Origin: Terribacillus sp. FSL K6-0262
GTDB taxonomy: Bacteria > Bacillota > Bacilli > Bacillales > Amphibacillaceae
Length of the DNA stretch: 64,000 nt
Direction: 5' to 3'
Assembly (NCBI RefSeq): GCF_037977385.1
Contig: NZ_CP150277.1
Location: forward strand, 2,271,001-2,335,000
In this document: piece by piece, positions 25,332 to 35,010 of the stretch
How the letters are laid out: each line of letters starts with the position of its first letter
Numbering within the stretch: the stretch's first letter is position 1
Notes under the pieces: model-generated
Database searches by the model: none
Told to the model about the DNA's origin: nothing
What the model saw: the letters and a program-made list of their open reading frames with translations, nothing else
Translations under genes and position numbers: made by a program

Positions 25332-25772
25332 ATGCATCGGACGAAGATACCGGTATGGATCGAAATGAATACGGCAATAACGGAGGAAGACGAAACCGAA
25401 CACACGACGTTGCGGGCAGCGGGTACCTATTCCGAAAAAGGCGGATTGACGGTCGTCAGTTTTACGGAGGAATCACAAGAGGTCGGGGATACGAAGACGA
25501 TGATCACGATTTCATCGGATAAAGTGAGCATCAAACGTTCAGGCGGCTTTGATATGAAGCAAGTTTTCGTAAAGAATCAGCCGACAGAGAATGTATACCG
25601 CCATCCTTATGGTACAATGCATATGGAAACAAGCACGCACGCGATGACGTTCTCGCCGCTGATGGCTGACAGTCCGGCAGAACTTACGTTAAGCTATACA
25701 GTGACGCTCAATCAGGTGCAGTCCAGGAAGCATGCACTGACGTTGCGTGTGCAGGAGGAGAGTAACGGATGA
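25332..25772 (+). CDS. ywiB: DUF1934 protein YwiB
   Basis: 146-residue beta-rich protein of the DUF1934 family, calycin-like in fold ([11 protein letters not shown]...[27 protein letters not shown]). RBS AAAGGGAGGAAG (25316-25327). Its stop overlaps the argS start in ATGA (25769-25772), so argS translation is coupled. The same ywiB-argS pair occurs across Bacillaceae. No function is known. Confidence 0.85.
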   Translation: MHRTKIPVWIEMNTAITEEDETEHTTLRAAGTYSEKGGLTVVSFTEESQEVGDTKTMITISSDKVSIKRSGGFDMKQVFVKNQPTENVYRHPYGTMHMETSTHAMTFSPLMADSPAELTLSYTVTLNQVQSRKHALTLRVQEESNG

Positions 25773-27439
25773 ATATCGTACAACAAACAGAACAAAAATT
25801 GAAAACGGCAATCCAGGATGCGGTTTTGAAGGCGGGCTTGGCTGATAAAGAAACAATTCCTGCCATCATTTTAGAGCAGCCGAAGGATAAGGCGCATGGC
25901 GACTACGCTACCAATATCGCGATGCAGCTTGCCCGCGTTGCGAAGAAAGCACCTCGAGCCATTGCCGAGGATTTGCAGGATAACTTCGATTACGATCAAG
26001 CACCTGTGGAAAAGATTGAAATTGCAGGACCAGGATTCATTAACTTCTTTATGCGGAATGACTATCTAGGTGAGCTTGTGTCGACTATTTTGGAAGCGGG
26101 CGATAACTTTGGCCGCACGGATGCAGGCAAAGGGGAGAAAGTCCAAGTGGAATTTGTTTCGGCGAACCCTACAGGCGACTTGCACCTTGGACATGCCCGC
26201 GGAGCGGCCGTAGGGGATTCCCTTTGCAATATTCTCGATGCGGCAGGTTATGACGTTGCACGCGAATATTATATCAATGATGCTGGCAATCAGATCGACA
26301 ATCTTGCCCGCAGTGTGCAGGCGCGCTATCTGCAAGCACTTGGCCAGGATGCTGAAATGCCGGAGGACGGTTATCATGGCAAGGACATCATCGGTATCGG
26401 AAAACAGCTTGCCGAAGAATATGGTGATAGCTATGCGGCGAAGCCGGAAGAAGAACGACTTGCTTTCTTCCGTCAGTATGGCTTGACTTATGAACTGAAA
26501 AAGCTGGAGAAGGACCTTGCTGATTTCCGCGTTCCATTCGATGTATGGTATTCGGAAACGTCCCTTTACCAAGATGGAAAGATCGATACGGCCTTGCAGA
26601 CACTTCGTGACAACGACTATGTCTATGAGAAAGATGGGGCGGTTTGGTTCCGTTCGACTGATTTCGGTGATGATAAAGACCGTGTCTTGATCAAAAAGGA
26701 CGGCAGCTACACCTATCTTACTCCGGATATTGCCTATCATAAAACGAAACTTGACCGCGGATTCACCAAGCTGATCAATGTCTGGGGTGCCGATCATCAT
26801 GGCTATATCCCGCGGATGCGTGCAGCTATCCAAGCGCTTGGCTATGATGCCGATACACTGGAAGTGACCATCATCCAAATGGTCAATCTGTTCGAAAACG
26901 GCGAGAAAGTGAAGATGAGTAAGCGTACAGGAAAAGCAGTCACCCTGCGTGAATTGATGGAAGAGGTAGGCATCGATGCCATGCGTTACTTCTTTGTCAT
27001 GCGCTCCAGCGACTCCCATCTTGATTTCGACATGGACTTGGCCAAATCCCAATCCAACGAAAATCCAGTATTTTATGTGCAGTATGCATATGCCCGCATC
27101 AGCACGATGCTTGCACAAGCTGCTGAAAAAGGATTCCAGACAGAGGGAGCATTCGATGCCGGCCTCCTGACGGCGGAGAAGGAATTGGATCTCTTGAAGC
27201 GCCTTGGGGAATTCCCGCAGGTGGTGGCAGATGCAGCTGCAAAACGCACACCGCATCGTATCACCCAGTATGCCTTTGACCTGGCTTCTGCACTTCACAG
27301 CTTCTATAACGCTGAAAAAGTGCTGAATCCGGATAATGAGGACTTGACGAAAGCGCGGATCGCGTTGATGAAAGCAGTACGTATCACCATTAAAAATGCA
27401 CTGCGTCTCATCAGTGTGGAAGCACCAGAAAAAATGTAA
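25769..27439 (+). CDS. argS: Arginyl-tRNA synthetase
   Basis: 556-residue class I synthetase. The N-terminal additional domain (about 1-115) precedes the signature HLGHARG (HIGH motif, about residue 131), and KMSKRTG is the KMSKS-type loop. The C-terminal DALR anticodon-binding domain runs to residue 556 ([20 protein letters not shown]). It charges tRNA-Arg. Translation is coupled to ywiB through a four-base overlap. No T-box leader is seen, as expected for an internal operon gene. Confidence 0.97.
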   Translation: MNIVQQTEQKLKTAIQDAVLKAGLADKETIPAIILEQPKDKAHGDYATNIAMQLARVAKKAPRAIAEDLQDNFDYDQAPVEKIEIAGPGFINFFMRNDYLGELVSTILEAGDNFGRTDAGKGEKVQVEFVSANPTGDLHLGHARGAAVGDSLCNILDAAGYDVAREYYINDAGNQIDNLARSVQARYLQALGQDAEMPEDGYHGKDIIGIGKQLAEEYGDSYAAKPEEERLAFFRQYGLTYELKKLEKDLADFRVPFDVWYSETSLYQDGKIDTALQTLRDNDYVYEKDGAVWFRSTDFGDDKDRVLIKKDGSYTYLTPDIAYHKTKLDRGFTKLINVWGADHHGYIPRMRAAIQALGYDADTLEVTIIQMVNLFENGEKVKMSKRTGKAVTLRELMEEVGIDAMRYFFVMRSSDSHLDFDMDLAKSQSNENPVFYVQYAYARISTMLAQAAEKGFQTEGAFDAGLLTAEKELDLLKRLGEFPQVVADAAAKRTPHRITQYAFDLASALHSFYNAEKVLNPDNEDLTKARIALMKAVRITIKNALRLISVEAPEKM

Positions 27440-27477
27440 AAAAACGCCCGCTGGCAGCAATGCCGGCGGGCGTTTTT
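27439..27477. terminator. Bidirectional terminator between argS and the cardiolipin synthase gene
   Basis: AAAACGCCCGCTGGC / TGCCGGCGGGCGTTTT with a short loop and T or A runs on each side. Confidence 0.92.
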
Positions 27478-28664
27478 CAAAGGTAATTCCGAAGCGGCCT
27501 GAAAAGGATGCCAGTAGCCTTGGCGATCCAAGGGCGTTTTTGCATATCGTGCACAGAGGCTGCGATGCTTGATTGTTCATCTTTCTTCCACAGTGCGAGC
27601 AGCTGGGCGTAAAATAGGTCATTCTGTCTGATGGTTATGGTAAGCTCCTTGTTTATCAGCAAACTCCGGCCATCAAGGTTGGCAGAGCCGACAGCACACC
27701 AGGAGTCATCGCTCAGCACGATTTTGGCATGGTAAAAGCCGTTCTGATACAAATTGATGCGTATCCCATGCTGGATCAAACGTCTGGCGAAATGAAAGGA
27801 CACTTGATTGACGACATAATGATCGACTTTGGTCGGCACCATCAGCCTGACATCCACGCCCCTTTCCGAAGCGCGCTTGAGTGCAGCCTCCACACGGCGG
27901 GTCGGTACACAATAGGGTGTCCCGATATAAAGGTATTTCCTCGCATGGTGGATTTGATGCAGCAGCCAGTCTTCGTAGCCATCTGCTTCCGTTACGACAG
28001 CCTCTATCTGCGCGCCATCGAATGCGGGTGCTTGTTTCGGCAATATATGAAACGGGTCTCCCCAGTCGGATGCGAATACCTGTACGAATGTGTAGACAGC
28101 CTCTCCTTCAAGTTTTACGACACAATCGCGCCAGAAGCCAAAACGGGGCTCTTTGCTTAAATATTCTTTCCCGATATTGAATCCTCCGATATATGCGCTT
28201 TTTTGATCGATGATCGTCACTTTGCGGTGATTGCGCAGATTCAGGTTATAGAGGAAATATGGGAAACTGGGTATATTGGCGAATCGGAGCATGACACCGG
28301 AATCGCGCAGGAGCTGCCGTTCTTTTCGGGGCAGACGATAGCCGCCGAACCGGTCCAGCAGGAAACGGATTTTGATTCCTTCCTGTGCCCGCTGCTTCAA
28401 GAGTTCAACCAGCTGCTGGGTCGGTTCATCCCATTTTACGAGAAAGAATTGGATATCGACGGAATGCTGTGCAGCTTTTATATCACGGATCAGAGCTTCA
28501 TAGAAGGTGACCCCATCATCGAATATGGAAGCAAACGCATGTTTATGGCCGATCAGACGATTGACGGCCCTTCTTTTGCTTTGTTTCCTGCCGAGCGCCA
28601 AGTCCACTCCTATCAGCACGACGAGGAGGAACAGGAGGGCCAGCAGGAGGAAGAAGACATACAT
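27477..28664 (-). CDS. Phospholipase D-type cardiolipin synthase (YwiE type)
   Basis: 395 residues with one N-terminal membrane helix (1-24) and two HKD active sites: NHRKVTIIDQKSAYIGGFNIG (first) and YHAKIVLSDDSWCAVGSANLD (second). This is the bacterial cardiolipin synthase layout, joining two phosphatidylglycerols to cardiolipin and glycerol at the membrane. Length and position beside argS fit B. subtilis YwiE, a minor synthase; it is shorter than ClsA because it has one helix in place of two. The start follows AAAGGAGA at eight bases. Confidence 0.88.
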   Translation of the reverse strand: MYVFFLLLALLFLLVVLIGVDLALGRKQSKRRAVNRLIGHKHAFASIFDDGVTFYEALIRDIKAAQHSVDIQFFLVKWDEPTQQLVELLKQRAQEGIKIRFLLDRFGGYRLPRKERQLLRDSGVMLRFANIPSFPYFLYNLNLRNHRKVTIIDQKSAYIGGFNIGKEYLSKEPRFGFWRDCVVKLEGEAVYTFVQVFASDWGDPFHILPKQAPAFDGAQIEAVVTEADGYEDWLLHQIHHARKYLYIGTPYCVPTRRVEAALKRASERGVDVRLMVPTKVDHYVVNQVSFHFARRLIQHGIRINLYQNGFYHAKIVLSDDSWCAVGSANLDGRSLLINKELTITIRQNDLFYAQLLALWKKDEQSSIAASVHDMQKRPWIAKATGILFRPLRNYL

Positions 28665-28697
28665 ATCCTGATCTCCTTTCCTGGATTAATAATAGGC

Positions 28698-28727
28698 TTT
28701 ACAAAAATAGCCAATGTCATGTATCAT
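28698..28727 (+). promoter_or_regulatory. SigA promoter of the rsgA leader transcript
   Basis: TTTACA (28698-28703), 18-base spacer, TATCAT (28722-28727). The predicted start near 28735 gives a leader of about 200 bases. Confidence 0.55.
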
Positions 28728-28783
28728 AAAAACAAATCAAGAGCGAACGGCAAATGCCGGATTCGCGGAAAGGGATGATGACT

Positions 28784-28852
28784 ATGTTGACAATCGCGAT
28801 GAATGAACAGCTGTCCGTCACCATGCACATCCCTTCTGCGCGTCTGGGTTAG
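28784..28852 (+). CDS. Possible 22-residue leader peptide ahead of rsgA
   Basis: ATG at 28784 follows GGAAAGGGATG (28767-28777). The frame encodes MLTIAMNEQLSVTMH and closes with IPSARLG before TAG at 28850. It lies between a promoter and an intrinsic terminator that precedes rsgA, the position of an attenuator leader peptide. Part of the coding stretch, ACAGC (28807-28811), can pair with GCTGT in the terminator's left arm (28879-28883). I do not recognise the peptide. It is too short to exclude chance. Confidence 0.45.
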   Translation: MLTIAMNEQLSVTMHIPSARLG

Positions 28853-28875
28853 CGGGATTTTTCCATCCTGGTGGA

Positions 28876-28899
28876 AGGGCTGTGCAGACAGTCCTTTTT
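28876..28899 (+). terminator. Intrinsic terminator in the rsgA leader (candidate attenuator)
   Basis: AGGGCTGT / ACAGTCCT with loop GCAG (one G-U pair), followed by TTTTATT. A neighbouring hairpin TTCCA / TGGAA (28861-28876) shares its edge. The terminator ends 36 bases before the rsgA start, downstream of the promoter, so it should limit rsgA transcription unless read through. Confidence 0.65.
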
Positions 28900-28934
28900 A
28901 TTATGGCCAAAAATGGCATCACTAGGAGGAAAAC

Positions 28935-29993
28935 ATGAACGAAGCATGGAATCTATTAGGGTGGAATGATCGATTGGAAGCAGCGAGGCAGGTCTATGAT
29001 AAGAAATGGACGCCTGCGCGAGTTGTATCGGAACATAAACATATGTATCGAGTGCTGGATGACCGGGGAGAGCTGCTGGCGACGCTGTCAGGAAAGTTTC
29101 GGCAAAAAGGGGAGTTTCCAGCTGTCGGGGATTGGGTGCTGATCGATGCCCGGCACGAAGAAGGGAAAGCGACGATTCGTGCTTTATTGCCGAGAAAGAG
29201 TAAATTCTCACGGAATGAGGCAGGTGCTGTGACCAAGGAGCAAATCGTTGCGGCGAATATAGATTATATTTATCTGGTGATGGCATTGAACCAAGAATAT
29301 AATCTCCGCAGACTGGAACGCTATTTGCTGGCAGCTTACGATAGCGGGGCATTACCTGTCATCATTTTGAGCAAGGGAGACCTGTGCAGTGACGTGGAGG
29401 GGAGATTGCTCGAAGTGGAGGCGATTGCCCCTGGTGTGGACGTCTACGTCACAAGTGCCATTGACGGAAGGGGCGTCGATGCAATCGGCAATCAGCTTGC
29501 GGCTGGTGTCACAGCGGCTTTCCTCGGTTCCTCGGGAGCTGGGAAATCCACGCTTGTGAATATGCTGTATGGGAAGGAAGTGCAGCTTGCCGGGGACATT
29601 CGGGAGGATGACGGCAAAGGTCGGCATACGACGACGCACCGGGAGCTTATCCGGATTCCTGGCGGCGGGATGATTATCGATACACCAGGCATGCGCGAGC
29701 TGCAGCTGTGGAATCAGCAGCACGCTGGTATGTCAGCGGCTTTTGCTGATATCGAAGAATTGGCAAATGGATGCCGCTTCCGGGATTGCACACACCAAAA
29801 GGAGCCTGGCTGCCGCGTGCAGGAAGCGATGGACAGCGGCGGGCTGGAAGCGGAGCGGCTGCAAAGCTATTTCAAGCTGCAGCGTGAGCTCCGGTATTTT
29901 GACAGGAAAACATCAGCCAAGGCACAGCTGGAGCAGGGAAAACAGTTCAAGCAGCTGTCCAAACACGTCAAACAAGTCAAAAAACGCCGCTGA
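28935..29993 (+). CDS. rsgA: Ribosome small-subunit-dependent GTPase RsgA, longer paralogue type
   Basis: 352-residue circularly permuted GTPase. An OB fold (VSEHKHMYRVLDDRGELLATLSGKF) is followed by the permuted G motifs LSKGD (G4), GSSGAGKSTLVN (G1) and DTPGMRE (G3). The zinc knuckle CRFRDCTHQKEPGC and a basic C-terminal tail complete it. RsgA helps mature the 30S subunit. At 352 residues it is E. coli-like in length, longer than B. subtilis CpgA (about 298, encoded with prpC-prkC), so it is probably a second copy. RBS TAGGAGG (28923-28929). Its promoter, leader ORF and terminator suggest conditional expression. Confidence 0.88.
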   Translation: MNEAWNLLGWNDRLEAARQVYDKKWTPARVVSEHKHMYRVLDDRGELLATLSGKFRQKGEFPAVGDWVLIDARHEEGKATIRALLPRKSKFSRNEAGAVTKEQIVAANIDYIYLVMALNQEYNLRRLERYLLAAYDSGALPVIILSKGDLCSDVEGRLLEVEAIAPGVDVYVTSAIDGRGVDAIGNQLAAGVTAAFLGSSGAGKSTLVNMLYGKEVQLAGDIREDDGKGRHTTTHRELIRIPGGGMIIDTPGMRELQLWNQQHAGMSAAFADIEELANGCRFRDCTHQKEPGCRVQEAMDSGGLEAERLQSYFKLQRELRYFDRKTSAKAQLEQGKQFKQLSKHVKQVKKRR

Positions 29994-30005
29994 TCCGAAG
30001 AAATA

Positions 30006-30034
30006 TTGCATTTTGATAGGCCTGGCAATATAAT
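30006..30034 (+). promoter_or_regulatory. SigA promoter of rpoE
   Basis: TTGCAT (30006-30011), 17-base spacer, TATAAT (30029-30034). Confidence 0.8.
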
Positions 30035-30103
30035 GTAAGGTATGGTTCTAAAACGGTAGACGTGAACATAACCAACTTATTTGATAAAGGGAGTGCTGTG
30101 ACA

Positions 30104-30625
30104 GTGGGTTTGAAAGAATACAGCCAAGAAGAGCTTGCTGACTTTTCCCTCGTGGAATTGACGAATTTGATCCTAGAGGATGAAAACAAAGCAACCGATT
30201 ATAGAGAATTATTCGATAAAATAGCTGAAATCAAACAATTGAGCGATGATCAGCGTGAAGAATATCTGCTGCAATTCTACACGGACCTGAACGTAGACGG
30301 CCGTTTCATGACAGCAGGTTCCAATCTTTGGGGACTGAAGAGCTGGTATGCAGTAGATCAATTCGACGAAGACGTTACAGTCGAACCTACGAAGAAAAGG
30401 AAGAAACGTGTAGCAGAGGAAGATGAAGATCTGGATGATCTCGAGGAAGACTTCACTCTCGATGAGGAAGGCTTCGACGAAGATTACGGCGATGAAGATG
30501 ATTTGGAAGAGGATATCGCGGAAGGTGATTACCAAAGTGATGATACTGACGATGATACCCGCGAAATCATCGGAGAAGATATGCATCTGACTGGCGACGA
30601 AGATGATGAGGACGAAGACCGCTGA
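30104..30625 (+). CDS. rpoE: RNA polymerase delta subunit
   Basis: 173 residues. The folded N-terminal HARE-HTH domain (about 1-90: LKEYSQEELADFSLVELTN, FYTDLNVDGRFMTAGSNLWGLKSWY) is followed by a basic hinge KKRKKR and a disordered, strongly Asp/Glu-rich tail. Delta speeds RNA polymerase recycling and tunes sensitivity to initiating NTPs in Gram-positive bacteria. GTG at 30104 (MGLKEYS) is chosen by comparison with B. subtilis and by RBS AAAGGGAG (30086-30093); in-frame GTGs at 30062 and 30098 are alternatives. It lies upstream of pyrG as in Bacillus. Confidence 0.93.
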   Translation: MGLKEYSQEELADFSLVELTNLILEDENKATDYRELFDKIAEIKQLSDDQREEYLLQFYTDLNVDGRFMTAGSNLWGLKSWYAVDQFDEDVTVEPTKKRKKRVAEEDEDLDDLEEDFTLDEEGFDEDYGDEDDLEEDIAEGDYQSDDTDDDTREIIGEDMHLTGDEDDEDEDR

Positions 30626-30650
30626 GCGAATATTATTCGCTGAAATGTTA

Positions 30651-30679
30651 TTGACTTTGCAGAAGAGAATCAGTAATAT
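30651..30679 (+). promoter_or_regulatory. pyrG promoter with GGGC start
   Basis: TTGACT (30651-30656), 17-base spacer, TAATAT (30674-30679). The predicted start at 30687 begins GGGCTCTTT, exactly as at the B. subtilis pyrG promoter. Confidence 0.85.
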
Positions 30680-30686
30680 TTTATGT

Positions 30687-30740
30687 GGGCTCTTTAATTG
30701 TCCAAAGACGCGTTCCCTTAACAAAGGGAGCGCTTTTTAT
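30687..30740 (+). promoter_or_regulatory. pyrG reiterative-transcription attenuator
   Basis: The initially transcribed GGGC is followed by a terminator GCGTTCCCTT (30710-30719) / AAGGGAGCGC (30724-30733) and TTTTTATTTTTT. In the B. subtilis mechanism, low CTP stalls polymerase after GGG. Slippage then adds extra G residues, and the poly-G tail pairs with the CCCTT arm and prevents termination. All required parts are present here: GGGC start, pyrimidine-rich left arm and terminator. Confidence 0.88.
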
Positions 30741-30796
30741 TTTTTCTCAAACTTTTTTAAGGACATGGGTATTCTATAAATAAATGCTAGAAATGA

Positions 30797-32413
<1,617 letters not shown>

Positions 32414-32449
32414 TCGGTATGCTTATATATAATTAATTTGAGTGGAGAA

Positions 32450-32479
32450 GCAGGAATTTGGTGCTTTTTACTAGAAAAA
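32450..32479 (+). promoter_or_regulatory. SigH-like promoter of spo0F
   Basis: GCAGGAATT (32450-32458) matches the SigH -35 consensus RnAGGAwWW. CTAGAAAAA (32471-32479), 12 bases on, matches the -10 consensus RnnGAATwW except at two positions. B. subtilis spo0F has a SigH promoter. Confidence 0.5.
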
Positions 32480-32509
32480 GGTGTAACTGAGTCAGAGCAG
32501 TGAACATTA

Positions 32510-32516
32510 TGTCGAA
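32510..32516 (+). promoter_or_regulatory. Spo0A box upstream of spo0F
   Basis: TGTCGAA, the exact 0A-box core, lies 31 bases downstream of the SigH-like -10 and 40 bases ahead of the start codon. Confidence 0.5.
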
Positions 32517-32540
32517 GCAAGCAGCAGCTTGCTTCGTTTT
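32514..32540 (+). terminator. Hairpin between pyrG and spo0F
   Basis: GAAGCAAGC (32514-32522) / GCTTGCTTC (32527-32535) with loop AGCA, then GTTTTC. It may end the pyrG transcript, although the T run is short. If the SigH-like promoter is real, it also lies in the spo0F leader. Confidence 0.55.
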
Positions 32541-32556
32541 CTAGGGGGATATGCGG

Positions 32557-32934
32557 ATGAGTAAGCGCGTGTTGATCGTGGATGACCAGCCAGGTATTCG
32601 GATTTTGCTGGAGGAAGTCATCCGGGAAGAAGGACATGAAGTGATTTCCGTCTGCACGGGAGCAAAAGCACTTGACCAAATAAAAAAACAACAGCCGGAT
32701 CTTTTACTGATTGATTATAAGCTGCCGGTACTGGATGGGCCTGCAGTATTGGATGAGCTCAAAGACCAGGGACTTTCCATCCCGACAATCATGATGAGCG
32801 GATTGGCGGAGGAAGCAGGAGCATTCCGACAGGATTATGACTTCCTGATTGATGTGCTTGCCAAGCCTTTCGATATACTCAAAGTTCGAAAAATGGTGAA
32901 TCAAGCATTGAAAGAAGGGTCGAATCAGGTATAA
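32557..32934 (+). CDS. spo0F: Sporulation phosphorelay response regulator Spo0F
   Basis: 125-residue stand-alone receiver domain. The acidic pocket is VDDQPGIR, the phosphoacceptor Asp is in LLIDYKLPVLDGP (residue 54), Thr/Ser is in TIMMSG and Lys in LAKPFD. The DQPGIR start and the position pyrG-spo0F-fbaA are diagnostic. It passes phosphate from sensor kinases to Spo0B and is the classic target of Rap proteins. ATG at 32557 is preferred over 32551 because AGGGGGAT (32543-32550) is then correctly spaced. A SigH-like promoter and a 0A box lie upstream. Confidence 0.94.
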   Translation: MSKRVLIVDDQPGIRILLEEVIREEGHEVISVCTGAKALDQIKKQQPDLLLIDYKLPVLDGPAVLDELKDQGLSIPTIMMSGLAEEAGAFRQDYDFLIDVLAKPFDILKVRKMVNQALKEGSNQV

Positions 32935-33057
32935 AAGAGCGGGAAATGTTGCACCATGACGGGCGAGTTGGTATTCTTATGTATGGAAGCGATAAAATAC
33001 ACGACTTCACTTACATAGTTGCCGACCGTCGTGCAAATTTGAAGGAGGATTTTTGTT

Positions 33058-33921
33058 ATGCCTTTAGTATCAATGAAAGAAATGCTAGATGTAGCTAAAG
33101 AAAATCACTATGCTGTAGGACAGTTCAACATCAATAACCTTGAATTCACACAAGCGATCCTGCAAGCAGCTCAGGAAGAAAGCTCTCCTGTCATCCTTGG
33201 TGTATCCGAAGGGGCAGCGAAATATATGGGTGGCTTCAAAACAGTTGTATTGATGGTGAAAGGTCTTTTGGAAGACTATAACATCACTGTACCTGTAGCT
33301 ATTCACCTTGACCATGGTTCCAGCTTCGAAACATGTGCGAAAGCGATCCATGCCGGCTTCACTTCCGTGATGATCGATGGTTCCCACCATCCATTGGAAG
33401 AAAACATCGCGCTTACGAAAAAAGTAGTTGAGCTTGCACACTTGCACGGCGTATCTGTCGAAGCAGAACTTGGACGCATCGGCGGACAAGAAGACGATCT
33501 TATCGTAGAAGATGCAGATGCAGCTTACGCAATTCCTTCCGAATGCAAGCAGCTTGTGGAAGAAACTGGCGTTGACTGCTTCGCACCAGCACTTGGTTCT
33601 GTTCACGGTCCTTACAAAGGCGAACCAAACCTTGGTTTCGATCGCATGGAAGAAATCTTCAAAACAACTGACCTTCCATTGGTATTGCACGGCGGTACAG
33701 GTATCCCGACAAAAGATATCCAAAAAGCAATCACGCTTGGTACTTCTAAAATCAACGTGAACACTGAAAACCAAATTTCTTCTGCTAAACGCGTTCGTGA
33801 AGTATTGGCAGAAAAACCAAACGAATACGACCCACGTAAATACCTGGGACCAGCTCGCGAAGCGATCAAAGAAACAGTAATCGGCAAAATGCGCGAATTC
33901 GGCTCCTCAGGCAAAGCGTAA
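33058..33921 (+). CDS. fbaA: Class II fructose-bisphosphate aldolase
   Basis: 287-residue zinc-dependent aldolase cleaving fructose 1,6-bisphosphate in glycolysis. Features are [10 protein letters not shown] (zinc-ligand His), [26 protein letters not shown], the second zinc-ligand region [19 protein letters not shown] and [20 protein letters not shown] (33041-33048). Codon bias is the strongest in this part of the window, as expected for a glycolytic enzyme. Confidence 0.97.
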   Translation: MPLVSMKEMLDVAKENHYAVGQFNINNLEFTQAILQAAQEESSPVILGVSEGAAKYMGGFKTVVLMVKGLLEDYNITVPVAIHLDHGSSFETCAKAIHAGFTSVMIDGSHHPLEENIALTKKVVELAHLHGVSVEAELGRIGGQEDDLIVEDADAAYAIPSECKQLVEETGVDCFAPALGSVHGPYKGEPNLGFDRMEEIFKTTDLPLVLHGGTGIPTKDIQKAITLGTSKINVNTENQISSAKRVREVLAEKPNEYDPRKYLGPAREAIKETVIGKMREFGSSGKA

Positions 33922-33936
33922 GCAAAAAAACATAAC

Positions 33937-33968
33937 AAACTGCCCCTCGGGGCAGTTTTCTTTTTTTA
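33937..33968 (+). terminator. Intrinsic terminator of fbaA
   Basis: AAACTGCCCC TCG GGGCAGTTT followed by TCTTTTTTT. The next 340 bases to the transaldolase-like gene are A-rich and hold no gene; I saw one -10-like TATTAT (34190-34195) and no good -35. Confidence 0.92.
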
Positions 33969-34306
33969 TAAGAACGAAAAGCGGAAAAAGCCGGATAGAA
34001 ACGAAGAAGCAAGCGAGAAAGCCGGGAGAGAGGCATTTTACCTCACGCAGGGATTCATCGCTTGCGGCGCAGTTTCTGGATTTCGCAGCTAGACATCAAA
34101 TGAAAAGCGGATCCCCCAGAAATGAATCCTTCAAAAGAACAAAAAAACAGTTTAAAAAAACAGGAATCGGTGAAAAAACTGTACAGTGCTATTATGGAAT
34201 AGGGATTGAAAAAGAGAGTGGAAATCGAAGAATTTGATGTAAATCCTTTGCCATATACAGGGAGTCCTGCATAAACTACTTCGGAACTGCTTAAGGGGTG
34301 GAAAAG

Positions 34307-34918
34307 ATGAAATTCTTTTTGGAGACTGCCAGCCTGGAGGAAATCAAGCTTGCTGATGCACTTGGTGTATTGGCGGGGGTGGCGATAAAACCGATGTCGA
34401 TGGTTGGCGGGAATGTGTCGTTTCATGATAGGATCCGGGAGATGACCGAAGAGGTGTCAGGCCCTGTCGATGCAGCGGTTGTTTCGGAGCAAGCGGACGG
34501 AATGGTGGCAGAAGGCAAGGCCCTTGCCGGGATTTCTCCGAATGTCACGGTGAGAATACCGATGACAATAGAAGGTCTGAAAGCAGTCAAAATCTTATCT
34601 GGATTGAATATAAAGACGCATGTGACACTGATCTTTGATATGAATCAAGCGCTGCTGGCTGCCCGTGCCGGGGCTACATATGTATCGCCATGCATCGGGA
34701 GGCTCGATGATATCGGTCATAGCGGAATGGAACTGCTTGATGTCATAGCGGATGTTTTCAACCGGCATCAGATCAAGACAAGGATCATTGCGGCTTCCAT
34801 CCAGCATCCCATCCATGTAACAGAGGCTGCAAAGCAGGGAGCGCATATCGCGACCGTTTCTTTTGAGGTTCTGAGGAAATTGGTCGAGCATCCGTTGACA
34901 GATGCTGGAATCGAATGA
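34307..34918 (+). CDS. Transaldolase-family protein with altered active site
   Basis: 203-residue TIM-barrel protein at the place of B. subtilis ywjH (tal), clearly homologous: [91 protein letters not shown]. The Schiff-base lysine of the family (VKIPMT) is Arg83 here. The conserved Asp6 is Glu, and Asn28 in TTNPS is Lys28 (AIKPMS). With these three changes normal transaldolase or fructose-6-phosphate aldolase chemistry is not expected, unless Lys28 takes over. The frame is intact, with RBS AAGGGGTGG (34293-34301). It could be a binding or regulatory protein. Confidence 0.8.
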   Translation: MKFFLETASLEEIKLADALGVLAGVAIKPMSMVGGNVSFHDRIREMTEEVSGPVDAAVVSEQADGMVAEGKALAGISPNVTVRIPMTIEGLKAVKILSGLNIKTHVTLIFDMNQALLAARAGATYVSPCIGRLDDIGHSGMELLDVIADVFNRHQIKTRIIAASIQHPIHVTEAAKQGAHIATVSFEVLRKLVEHPLTDAGIE

Positions 34919-35010
34919 TTTCTTGCAGACTGTAACAGTTGTATATAGTATAATTATGGTAAAATAGAGGAAACTAACGTTGCTGTTATCCTAAATGTGA
35001 GGAGTTCCTT

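Noticed and set aside
26066..27622. 518-codon open frame on the minus strand opposite argS
   Set aside because: It mirrors the strongly codon-biased argS frame, has no RBS and encodes Cys/His-rich nonsense without any family signature.
33085..33774. 229-codon open frame opposite fbaA
   Set aside because: Antisense to a very highly expressed gene, Phe/Cys-rich product typical of mirrored codons.
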